The position numbers and the translations under genes are program-made. Positions 1-6,254 of a stretch of DNA of 15,678 nt are shown piece by piece (positions within the stretch are counted from its first letter, which is position 1; each line of letters begins with the position of its first letter). The notes beneath the pieces were generated by a model. It had not been told where the DNA came from. It did not search any database and worked only from the letters and a program-made list of their open reading frames with translations. The stretch lies in the NCBI GenBank assembly GCA_035353395.1, contig DAOPZL010000067.1, forward strand, positions 1-15,678, in the 5' to 3' direction. This DNA is from UBA1801 sp035353395. Lineage in GTDB: Bacteria > Acidobacteriota > Holophagae > Holophagales > Holophagaceae.

Positions 1-326
1 AGCATCACCACGCTGTCCGCCGCCGTGAGGGCGCGGTAGGTGTCCTCGCTGAAGTCCTGGTGGCCCGGAGTGTCCAGCAGGTTGATGACGTGGTCCTTGT
101 ATTCGAACTGCATGGCCGCCGAGGTCACGGAGATGCCGCGCTCCTGCTCTATGGTCATCCAGTCGGACTGGGCCATGCCCGCCCCTTCCCGCCCCTTCAC
201 GGAGCCGGCGCGGTCGATGGCGCCGCTGTAGAGCAGGAGCTTCTCGGTCAGCGTCGTCTTGCCGGCGTCAGGGTGGCTGATGATGGCGAAGGTCCGCCGC
301 TTCTTGATCTCTTCCGTGAGTCCCAT
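1..326 (-). CDS. prfC: Peptide chain release factor 3, N-terminal part (cut by window edge)
   Basis: RF3 is a translational GTPase that recycles RF1/RF2 from the ribosome after peptide release. The reverse strand encodes about 108 residues starting MGLTEEIKKRRTFAIISHPD. The P-loop reads SHPDAGKTT (about residues 17-25). It is followed by SDWMTIEQERGISVTSAAMQ (the G2/switch I region, with the RGISVT pattern) and LLDTPGHQDFSEDTYRALTA (the G3 DTPGH motif followed by the RF3-type DFSEDTYR). The words DFSEDTYR and SDWM..E.ERGISVTS separate RF3 from EF-G, which has DTPGHVDFT. The ATG at 326 fits the usual RF3 start. No Shine-Dalgarno is visible in the 11 nt before it (GCGACGAACCC), and a terminator-like hairpin sits just upstream. 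The remaining domains lie beyond position 1. The gene is divergent from phoB. Confidence 0.93.
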   Translation of the reverse strand, partial: MGLTEEIKKRRTFAIISHPDAGKTTLTEKLLLYSGAIDRAGSVKGREGAGMAQSDWMTIEQERGISVTSAAMQFEYKDHVINLLDTPGHQDFSEDTYRALTAADSVVM

Positions 327-337
327 GGGTTCGTCGC

Positions 338-363
338 AAAAAAAGGAGCGGCGGAAGCCGCTC
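338..363 (-). terminator. Terminator-like hairpin with T-run in the prfC leader
   Basis: On the minus strand, GAGCGGC and GCCGCTC form a perfect 7-bp stem around a TTCC tetraloop (363-346). After one more C comes a run of seven T (344-338). This is the classic shape of an intrinsic terminator, yet it ends only 11 nt before the prfC ATG, and no gene lies upstream on that strand because phoB is divergent. It could be an attenuator, a 5' stabilising hairpin, or a block on stray antisense transcription. The structure is seen in the sequence; its role is inferred. Confidence 0.5.
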
Positions 364-433
364 GACGTTCATTTTATCCTGGAAACGCGCCGGGAACCCC
401 CTGGATAATGAAGGAAAGAAGGCGGTACCGGCA
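364..433. promoter_or_regulatory. Divergent promoter region between prfC and phoBR
   Basis: These 70 bp must hold the promoters for both prfC (minus) and phoB-phoR (plus) unless they lie inside genes. A TATAAT-like GATAAT is at 404-409 on the plus strand, but no convincing -35 hexamer is correctly spaced from it. On the minus strand TAAAAT (about 375-370) is a weak -10 candidate that would start transcription right at the hairpin. No Pho-box repeat like those upstream of pstS or the DUF47 gene is visible, so autoregulation of phoBR by PhoB is not supported here. Confidence 0.3.
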
Positions 434-1129
434 TTGGCGCGAATCCTGGTAATCGAGGACGAGCGGGATCTCCAGCGGATCCTGGACTACAACCTGCGGA
501 AGGCGGGGCACGACGTGCTCCAGGCGCTGCGGGGACAGGACGGCCTGGACCTGGCAAGGCGGTCCCGGCCCGACCTGGTCCTCCTGGACCTCATGCTGCC
601 GGACCTCCAGGGGACCGAGATCTGCAAGATCCTCAAGGCGGATCCGGCGACGAAGGACATCCCCGTCGTCATGCTCACGGCCAAGGGGGAGGAGATCGAC
701 CGGGTGCTCGGCTTCGAGCTGGGCGTCGAGGACTACGTCGTGAAGCCGTTCAGCCTGCGGGAACTGATCCTCCGGCTCCAGGTGGTCCTGAGGCGGAAGG
801 AGCCCTCGACGGAATCCGGCGTCACCCGCTTCGGGCGCCTCCGGATCGACCATGAGGCGCACCGGGTCTGGGTGGACGGCGAGGAGGCGCGGCTGACCCT
901 CACCGAATTCCGGCTGCTGGTCACCCTCTACGAGCGGAGGAACCGCGTGCAGTCGCGCATCACCCTGCTGGAGGACGTCTGGGGCATGAACGCGGAGGCG
1001 GAGACCCGCACCGTGGACACCCACGTGAAGCGACTCCGGGAAAAGCTGGGGAGCGCGGAGGCCTACATCGAGACCGTCCGGGGCGCCGGCTACCGCTTCC
1101 TCGGGACCCCTCCGGAAGGGGACGCATGA
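434..1129 (+). CDS. phoB: PhoB-type response regulator (OmpR/PhoB family), partner of PhoR
   Basis: This is a 231-residue DNA-binding response regulator, the normal length for PhoB. The receiver domain covers about residues 1-120 with the acidic pocket E8/D9, phospho-acceptor D52 (in LVLLDLMLPD), T82 (LTAKG) and K104 (VVKPF). A winged-helix output domain covers about 130-226, with LTLTEFRLLVTL and the recognition-helix region TRTVDTHVKRLREKLG, ending GAGYRFLG. The likely start is TTG at 434, with AGAAGG 11 nt upstream; no ATG in this frame gives a better start. Its stop overlaps the phoR start (ATGA), so the two are translationally coupled. Phosphorylated PhoB would bind the Pho boxes at 8150-8173 and 9909-9930. 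It is very similar to the second regulator at 3159-3848, including a 34-bp identical DNA stretch. Confidence 0.9.
   Translation: MARILVIEDERDLQRILDYNLRKAGHDVLQALRGQDGLDLARRSRPDLVLLDLMLPDLQGTEICKILKADPATKDIPVVMLTAKGEEIDRVLGFELGVEDYVVKPFSLRELILRLQVVLRRKEPSTESGVTRFGRLRIDHEAHRVWVDGEEARLTLTEFRLLVTLYERRNRVQSRITLLEDVWGMNAEAETRTVDTHVKRLREKLGSAEAYIETVRGAGYRFLGTPPEGDA
999..1032 (+). repeat. Inverted repeat, left arm (34 bp, in phoB)
   Basis: These 34 bp are a perfect reverse complement of 3250-3283. They encode part of the winged-helix DNA-binding segment (ETRTVDTHVKR). Identity resumes after single mismatches for about 25 bp more. A second near-identical block is at about 674-723 against 3559-3608, with two mismatches in about 50 bp. 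The arms derive from the two phoB paralogues facing each other. Confidence 0.9.
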
Positions 1130-2895
1130 GATTCCGGGTCCGAACCAAGCTCTTCCTCGTGTCGCTGGGACTGATCATCCTGGCGCTGCTGCTCTCGGAC
1201 CTCTACCTGTCCCCCCGGGTGGACCGTCTCCTGGTTGAACGGGTGAAGGCCGACCTCCTGGTCCGGTCCCGGCTCATGGAGGTCGAAGCCGCCGAGCTGT
1301 TCCGGAGCCCCGCGCGCGGCTCGATCGATGCGTGGGAGCAGCTGGCCAAGACCCTGGGCCGCCGCGCAAGCGCGCGCGTGACCCTGGTTTCCCGCGAGGG
1401 CCAGGTCCTGGGGGACTCCAGCCTGGACGAGCCGGCCGTCTCCCACCTGGAGAGCCACGGCGACCGCCCGGAAGTCATCGCCGCCCTGGCCCGGGGGGAG
1501 GGGGCCGCGATCCGCTACAGCAGCACCCTCCAGCGCCGCATGATGTACGTCTCCCGGTCCTTCGCCGGGGCGGACGGCCGCGTCGCGGGTGCCGTGCGCG
1601 TGGCCCTTCCCCTCTCGGACGTGGATGACTCCGTCTGGCAGTTCCGCAAGCTGGTCTTCTCGGCCTCCATCCTGGCGCTGGTCGCGGCCGCCCTCCTCAG
1701 TACCGCCACGGCCCACTGGGTCTCCAGCTCCCTCCGCGCCATGGCGCAGGCGGCCGCCAGCATGCTGAAGGGCGACCTGGACACCCGCACCCGCGCCCAC
1801 GGCACCGACGAGCTGGCCGAGCTGGGGCAGGCCCTGGACCTGCTGGCCGCGAACTTGCGGGACGCCATGCGGGACCTCCGCTCCGAGCGGGATCTCCTCG
1901 GGGGAATCCTGGCCAGCATGCAAGAGGGAGTCCTGGTGGTGGACCAGGACGGCCGGATCGTCCACATGAACCCGGCGGTGCGCAGCACGCTCCTCCTCGG
2001 GGAGGAGGCTCTCGGCCGCCCCCTCATCGAGATCATCCGGAACGCGGACCTGGTCGAGATGCTGGACCGCGCGCGCGGCGGCGCGGGAAGAGCCTCCGTC
2101 CAGCTTGAATCCGGGGGAGTCAAGCCTCGCTACTTGCTGGCCCACGCCTCGCCCCTGCCGGACCGGCCCGGGGACATGCTGCTCGTGCTCGTGGACGTCA
2201 CGGACCTGAGAAGGCTGGAATCCATCCGCAAGGATTTCGTGGCCAACGCCAGCCACGAGCTGAGGACGCCCGTGGCCTCGATCCGGTCCGCGGCCGAGAC
2301 GCTGCGGTCGGCCCTGGACGACCCGGAGGCGGCGCTCGGCTTCGTGGAGATCCTGGAGCGCAACTCCGAACGCCTCCAGCGGCTGGTGGAGGATCTCCTG
2401 GATCTCTCCAGGATCGAATCCCGGGAATACGCCCTGCGCCTCGAGCGCATCGACCTCCCCGGGTTCCTGGACGGCATCCTGCCCCTGCACCTGGACCGTT
2501 TCCGGCGGAAGGACATGCCCCTGGCTGCCGACGTCCCGGTCGGCACGAAGGTGAAGGCGGACCGCCGGGCCCTGGAGATGATCTTCTCCAACCTCCTGGA
2601 CAACGCCGCGAAATACTGCCCCGCGGGCACCTCCGTCCGGATCGAGGCCGAGGCCCTCACGGACAAGGTGCGGGTGACGGTCGCCGACCAGGGCCCCGGC
2701 ATCCCCCCCCAGCACCTCCCGCGGATCTTCGAGCGCTTCTACCGCGTGGATGCGGGGCGGTCGCGGGACCTGGGCGGGACCGGCCTCGGCCTCGCCATCG
2801 TGAAGCACCTCGCGGAGGCCATGGGGGGCACCGCGGGCGTGGAGAGCCTGCCCGGCCAGGGCGCCCGGTTCTCCATCACCCTGCCGGACCGGTGA
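1126..2895 (+). CDS. phoR: Sensor histidine kinase, PhoR type
   Basis: This 589-residue inner-membrane kinase should phosphorylate the upstream PhoB. TM1 is at about residues 9-28 and TM2 at about 176-198, enclosing an extracytoplasmic domain of about 145 residues. A HAMP linker (about 199-250) and a PAS domain (about 255-365, with GVLVVDQDGRIVHMNPA) follow. The HisKA domain has the phospho-acceptor H377 in NASHELRTPVASI. The ATPase domain has an N box at about 489 (NLLDNAAKYC), a G1 box at about 521 (DQGPGIP), an F box (FERFYRVD) and a G2 box at about 550-557 (GTGLGLAI). The large external domain resembles Bacillus PhoR more than E. coli PhoR, which lacks one. The ATG overlaps the phoB stop. 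The PhoR name rests on domain order plus the pst context; the sensed signal is unknown, and PhoU/PstB input is inferred from the family. Confidence 0.87.
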   Translation: MRFRVRTKLFLVSLGLIILALLLSDLYLSPRVDRLLVERVKADLLVRSRLMEVEAAELFRSPARGSIDAWEQLAKTLGRRASARVTLVSREGQVLGDSSLDEPAVSHLESHGDRPEVIAALARGEGAAIRYSSTLQRRMMYVSRSFAGADGRVAGAVRVALPLSDVDDSVWQFRKLVFSASILALVAAALLSTATAHWVSSSLRAMAQAAASMLKGDLDTRTRAHGTDELAELGQALDLLAANLRDAMRDLRSERDLLGGILASMQEGVLVVDQDGRIVHMNPAVRSTLLLGEEALGRPLIEIIRNADLVEMLDRARGGAGRASVQLESGGVKPRYLLAHASPLPDRPGDMLLVLVDVTDLRRLESIRKDFVANASHELRTPVASIRSAAETLRSALDDPEAALGFVEILERNSERLQRLVEDLLDLSRIESREYALRLERIDLPGFLDGILPLHLDRFRRKDMPLAADVPVGTKVKADRRALEMIFSNLLDNAAKYCPAGTSVRIEAEALTDKVRVTVADQGPGIPPQHLPRIFERFYRVDAGRSRDLGGTGLGLAIVKHLAEAMGGTAGVESLPGQGARFSITLPDR

Positions 2896-3004
2896 GGCCG
2901 GAAGCCCATCCGGGTTGTTGCACAAAATTCACACGAACGACCGTCAACCGACACATCCGGACGACACCTTTGGCTTGAGCATCCACAGCACTCTGGAGGC
3001 GCTC

Positions 3005-3148
3005 ATGCAAGGCCCGTCGATCCTTCAAGCCCTTTCCAGGCACCTCGGGACCCGGAGGTCCAGGCCGCTGGACTTCCTCCTGGTCCTGCTGGGAGCCGCC
3101 CTGGCCTACTGGCTGGCCCCCGGCCTCGTCGAAGGCCCTGGCTTCTGA
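3005..3148 (+). CDS. Putative small single-span membrane protein (47 aa)
   Basis: I do not recognise this ORF. From the ATG at 3005 it encodes 47 residues: a basic N-terminal part (HLGTRRSRP) and one hydrophobic stretch, LDFLLVLLGAALAYWLAPGL (residues 23-42), ending GLVEGPGF. A good Shine-Dalgarno GGAGG (2995-2999) sits 5 nt before the ATG, which is the main reason to believe in it. The frame is open upstream to a TTG at 2915, but the ATG with its RBS is the better start. It lies about 110 bp downstream of phoR on the same strand and ends 10 bp before the converging phoB2 stop. If real it may be co-transcribed with phoBR and could be a small membrane partner of the kinase or transporter; that is inference only. 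Confidence 0.45.
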   Translation: MQGPSILQALSRHLGTRRSRPLDFLLVLLGAALAYWLAPGLVEGPGF

Positions 3149-3158
3149 CCCCCCGGTC

Positions 3159-3848
3159 TCACGAACCGCTCCTCGGCGTCACGAACCGGTAGCCGACGCC
3201 CCTCAGGGTCTCGATGCAGTTCCCGGCGCTCCCCAGCTTCTCCCGGAGCCGCTTCACGTGGGTGTCCACGGTGCGGGTCTCCGTGTCCGCCTGGATGCCC
3301 CAGACGTCCTCGAGCAGCGCCGCGCGCGTCTGCACGCGGTTCCGGCGCTCGTAGAGCGTCACGAGCAGCTTGAACTCCATCGCCGTGAGCTGGACCTCCG
3401 TGCCCTCCACGCGCACCCGGTAGGCTCCGGGATCGATGGAGAGGCCGCCCGCGCGGATGCACGCGCCCGGTTCGGCGGGGATCGTGCGCCGGAGGATGGC
3501 CTGGATGCGGAGCAGCAGCTCGCGGACGCTGAAGGGCTTGGTCACGTAGTCGTCCGCCCCCAGCTCGAAGCCGAGGACCCGGTCGATCTCCTCGCCCTTG
3601 GCCGTGAGGATGAGGATGGGCACGTGCCGGGTCGCCTCCTCCGACTTGAGCGCCTTGCAGACCTCCGTTCCCGGGAGGTCGGGCAGCATGAGATCGAGCA
3701 GGACGAGGTCCGGCGGCTGGCTCCGGGCCAGCCGAAGCCCCTCCTCCCCCCGCAGGGCGGCGGTCGCCGCATGGCCCGCGAGGCGCAGGTTGTAGGCGAG
3801 CACCTGCTGCAGGTCCGGCTCGTCCTCGATCACCAGGATGCGGAACAT
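3159..3848 (-). CDS. Second PhoB-type response regulator, last gene of the pst operon
   Basis: This 229-residue OmpR/PhoB-family regulator has the same layout as the first: receiver about 1-120 with E8/D9, phospho-acceptor D52 (LVLLDLMLPD), T82 and K104, then a winged helix ending LRGVGYRFV. Most receiver positions are identical to the PhoB at 434, and DNA identity reaches 34 bp without a mismatch, so this is a duplication or the product of gene conversion. It starts 9 nt after the phoU stop with no clear Shine-Dalgarno (GTTCCCTCC), so translation is probably coupled to phoU. No kinase gene accompanies it; PhoR may serve both regulators. Because it sits in the pst operon behind a Pho box, its level should rise during phosphate starvation, giving positive feedback or a switch of regulator. 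Calling it phoB is equally defensible. Confidence 0.88.
   Translation of the reverse strand: MFRILVIEDEPDLQQVLAYNLRLAGHAATAALRGEEGLRLARSQPPDLVLLDLMLPDLPGTEVCKALKSEEATRHVPILILTAKGEEIDRVLGFELGADDYVTKPFSVRELLLRIQAILRRTIPAEPGACIRAGGLSIDPGAYRVRVEGTEVQLTAMEFKLLVTLYERRNRVQTRAALLEDVWGIQADTETRTVDTHVKRLREKLGSAGNCIETLRGVGYRFVTPRSGS
3250..3283 (-). repeat. Inverted repeat, right arm (34 bp, in phoB2)
   Basis: This is the perfect reverse complement of 999-1032. It lies in the DNA-binding domain of the second regulator. The two arms enclose about 2.2 kb containing the end of phoB, phoR, the small ORF and the end of phoB2. Confidence 0.9.
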
Positions 3849-3857
3849 GGAGGGAAC

Positions 3858-4541
3858 CTAGCAGTCCGGTTCCTGGTCGCCCTGGTGCCGGATGTCCCGA
3901 CCCTTGGCCAGGAACACCACCCGCTCGGCCAGGTTGGTCGCATGATCCCCGATCCGCTCCAGGTGCTTGGCGACGGCCTGGACGCCCATCCCCCGGTGGA
4001 CGGCGCTCCGGTCGTCCATCATGAGCACCAGGACCTCGTGGAACAGGTGCAGGTAGAGGGAGTCCACCACCCGGTCCTGCTCGATGACCCACTGGGCCTT
4101 CGCGGGATCCGTGGCCACGAAGGCATCCAGGGCGTCGTGGACCATGGACTGCACCACCTCCGCCATGCGGCCCAGGCCGGGATAGCTGTGCTGCGGCGGG
4201 TCCGAGGCCAGGTCGATGGTGCGCTCGGAGATGTTCACGGCCAGGTCGCCGATGCGCTCCAGGTCCGTGACCAGCTTCAGGGCGCTGGTGATGAAGCGCA
4301 GGTCCGAGGCCACCGGCTGCCGCCTGGCCAGGATGCTCAGGCAGAAGCCGTCGATCTCCACCTCCAGGCGGTTGATGTCGTGGTCGTTCTCGATGGTGCG
4401 GCGCGCAAGGTCGTAGTCGTGCTCGTCGAAGGCCTTGACGCTGGCCGCCACCATGCCCTCGACCTTGGCGCCCATGAGGAGGAGTTCCTCCCGGAGCTTG
4501 CCGAGCTCTTCTTCGTAGGACTGGTCCGTGTGGCTTTTCAT
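3858..4541 (-). CDS. phoU: Phosphate signalling protein PhoU
   Basis: PhoU is a cytoplasmic, membrane-peripheral protein that links the state of the PstSCAB transporter to the PhoR kinase and keeps the Pho response off when phosphate is plentiful. The 227-residue product has the expected two three-helix-bundle repeats, each with the metal-binding signature: TDLERIGDLAVNI at about 92-104 and KHLERIGDHATNLAE at about 192-206. Length is normal for the family. I chose the ATG at 4541 because GGAAGGG lies about 9 nt upstream; an ATG at 4550 is in frame but would overlap that Shine-Dalgarno. The gene follows pstB by 17 nt and precedes phoB2 by 9 nt, so it belongs to the pst operon. The C-terminus (QGDQEPDC) is an unconserved tail. 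Confidence 0.95.
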   Translation of the reverse strand: MKSHTDQSYEEELGKLREELLLMGAKVEGMVAASVKAFDEHDYDLARRTIENDHDINRLEVEIDGFCLSILARRQPVASDLRFITSALKLVTDLERIGDLAVNISERTIDLASDPPQHSYPGLGRMAEVVQSMVHDALDAFVATDPAKAQWVIEQDRVVDSLYLHLFHEVLVLMMDDRSAVHRGMGVQAVAKHLERIGDHATNLAERVVFLAKGRDIRHQGDQEPDC

Positions 4542-4558
4542 GTTCCGCATCCCTTCCG

Positions 4559-5407
4559 TCAACCGAACCGGCCCGTGATGTAGTCTTCCGTGCGCGAATT
4601 CGCGGGCCGGGTGAAGATCGCCTCCGTGGTCCCGAATTCCACCAGCTCCCCCAGGTAGAGGAAGGCCGTGAAGTCGGAGACGCGCGCCGCCTGCTGCATG
4701 CTGTGGGTCACGATGACGATGGTGTAGCGCTCCCGCAGTTCGTGGATCAGCTCCTCCACCTTGGCGGTGGCGATGGGATCCAGGGCCGAGCAGGGCTCGT
4801 CCATGAGGAGCACCTCGGGCTCCAGGGCCAGGGCCCTCGCGATGCAGAGCCGCTGCTGCTGCCCGCCCGAAAGGCTGGAGCCCGAGCGGTCCAGGGTGTC
4901 CTTCACCTCGTCCCACAGGGCCGCCTGGCGCAGGGATCGCTCCACGAGCCCCTCCGGGTCCCTGGGGCGCTGGCCGGCCAGCTTCCAGCCCGCCAGGACG
5001 TTGTCCCGGATGGAGAGGGTCGGGAACGGGTTGGGGCGCTGGAAGACCATGCCCACGCGCCTGCGCAGGAGGACCGGGTCCACGCCCCGCTGGTAGATGT
5101 CCTGGCCGTCCAGCAGGATCCTCCCCTGGACGCGCGCCCCGGGCACCACCTCGTGGAGCCGGTTCAGGCAGCGGATGAAGGTGGACTTCCCGCAGCCCGA
5201 GGGCCCGATGAGCGCGGTCACCCGTCGCTGGGCCACGTCCAGGGACACGTCCTTGAGGACGTGGGTCCTGCCGAACCAGGCGTTCACCCCTTCCGCCTGG
5301 AACATGGCCCGGGCCGCCGTGGGCGTGGCGTCCGCCAGGAGCCGGACGTCTTCCGGGACCGGGATGTCCTGGAGTGCGGTGGGGGTTGGAAGCAGCATCG
5401 TGTTCAT
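4559..5407 (-). CDS. pstB: Phosphate ABC transporter ATPase PstB
   Basis: This is the ATP-hydrolysing subunit of the high-affinity phosphate importer PstSCAB, bound to the cytoplasmic face of PstC/PstA. In 282 residues it has Walker A GPSGCGKST (68-76), a Q-loop in VFQRPNPFP (about 121-129), the ABC signature LSGGQQQR (179-186), Walker B LLMDEP (200-205), a D-loop SALDP (207-211) and an H-loop at H235. RPNPFP and DEPCSALDP are typical of PstB. An N-terminal extension of about 35 residues precedes the usual PstB start near AMFQAEGVNAWFG, so an internal start cannot be excluded. However, the ATG at 5407 has an excellent GGAGGTGA just upstream, overlapping the pstA stop, and lies 3 nt from it. 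Order and spacing show one operon. Confidence 0.96.
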   Translation of the reverse strand: MNTMLLPTPTALQDIPVPEDVRLLADATPTAARAMFQAEGVNAWFGRTHVLKDVSLDVAQRRVTALIGPSGCGKSTFIRCLNRLHEVVPGARVQGRILLDGQDIYQRGVDPVLLRRRVGMVFQRPNPFPTLSIRDNVLAGWKLAGQRPRDPEGLVERSLRQAALWDEVKDTLDRSGSSLSGGQQQRLCIARALALEPEVLLMDEPCSALDPIATAKVEELIHELRERYTIVIVTHSMQQAARVSDFTAFLYLGELVEFGTTEAIFTRPANSRTEDYITGRFG

Positions 5408-5410
5408 GGT

Positions 5411-6253
5411 TCACCTCCCCTGGCCCGGCTTGCGGGTGAACGTCCGGGCCAGCAGGTTCAAGGCGAGCACCAGCAGCACCAGGACCAGGGCCGCGGCCCA
5501 GGCCTGGCGGTGCCAGTCCTCGTAGGGAGAGACGGCGTAGGTGTAGATCTGCACGGGCAGGCTGCCCATGGGCTGGTCGAGCTTGAGGGAGATGAAGCGG
5601 CTTCCGAAGGCCGTGAACAGCAGCGGAGCGGTCTCGCCCGCGATCCGGGAGACGGCGAGCATGACGCCCGTGGCGATGCCCGAGGCCCCCGTCCGGAGCA
5701 CCACGCCGAGGATTACCCGCCACCTGGGGAGCCCCAGGGCCAGCCCGGCCTCCCTCAGCGTCACGGGCACGAGCCGGAGCAGTTCCTCCGTGGTCCGCAT
5801 CACGATGGGAAGCATCAGGATGGCGAGGGCAACGGCGCCGGCGAGGGCGCTGAAGCGTTTCATCGCCAGGACGACCAGGGTGTAGACGAAGATGCCCACC
5901 GTGATGGAGGGGACCCCGGAAAGCACGTCCGCGCAGAAGCGGATGGCCTTGCCGAAGGGGTTGTCGCCGTATTCGGAGAGGTAGATGCCGCCCAGGAGCC
6001 CCACGGGCAGGCCCAGCAGGCAGGCCAGCCCCACCAGCACCGCCGAGCCGGCGAGGGCATTGGCCATGCCCCCGCCGGCCTCGCCGACGGGCCTGGGCAG
6101 TTCGGTGAAGAAGGACCAGGAGATGCCCCCCGCGCCTTTCGCGACCAGGTAGCCCAGCACCGCGCCCAGGGGGGCGAGGGCCGCCAGGACCATGGCGAGG
6201 CTGCCCCACCGGGCGAGGAAATCGGAAATCTTGCGCCGCGGATATCCGTTCAT
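5411..6253 (-). CDS. pstA: Phosphate ABC transporter permease PstA
   Basis: PstA is one of the two inner-membrane permease subunits that form the phosphate channel. The 280-residue product has about six hydrophobic segments (near 16-38, 66-90, 112-132, 136-156, 188-206, 250-270). The cytoplasmic EAA loop, LREAGLALGLPRWRVILGVV (about 166-185), docks onto PstB. The PstA-typical IAGETAPLLFTAFG (about 204-217) follows. Length matches the family. The ATG at 6253 lies 1 nt after the pstC stop with a modest GAGG upstream, so translation is probably coupled. Confidence 0.95.
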   Translation of the reverse strand: MNGYPRRKISDFLARWGSLAMVLAALAPLGAVLGYLVAKGAGGISWSFFTELPRPVGEAGGGMANALAGSAVLVGLACLLGLPVGLLGGIYLSEYGDNPFGKAIRFCADVLSGVPSITVGIFVYTLVVLAMKRFSALAGAVALAILMLPIVMRTTEELLRLVPVTLREAGLALGLPRWRVILGVVLRTGASGIATGVMLAVSRIAGETAPLLFTAFGSRFISLKLDQPMGSLPVQIYTYAVSPYEDWHRQAWAAALVLVLLVLALNLLARTFTRKPGQGR

Positions 6254-6254
6254 G

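Noticed and set aside
1..326. Elongation factor G as identity of the first gene
   Set aside because: DTPGHQDFSEDTYR and SDWM..EQERGISVTS are RF3 words; EF-G has DTPGHVDFT and a different switch I.
1090..2925. A 611-codon open frame antisense to phoR
   Set aside because: Its product is low-complexity G/R/H/D-rich, typical of the antisense shadow of a G+C-rich gene; the plus strand has a complete, motif-rich kinase. Similar long shadows opposite prfC, pst, pit, pyrD and M24 were dismissed for the same reason.
2921..2968. Possible Pho box before the small ORF (CGTCAAC, GACACAT)
   Set aside because: The GTCA-like words are not spaced at 11 bp and do not match the core shared by the two convincing boxes.
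2915..3004. Longer version of the small ORF from TTG at 2915
   Set aside because: No Shine-Dalgarno before the TTG, and the extra 30 residues are polar and unremarkable; ATG 3005 has GGAGG at the right distance.
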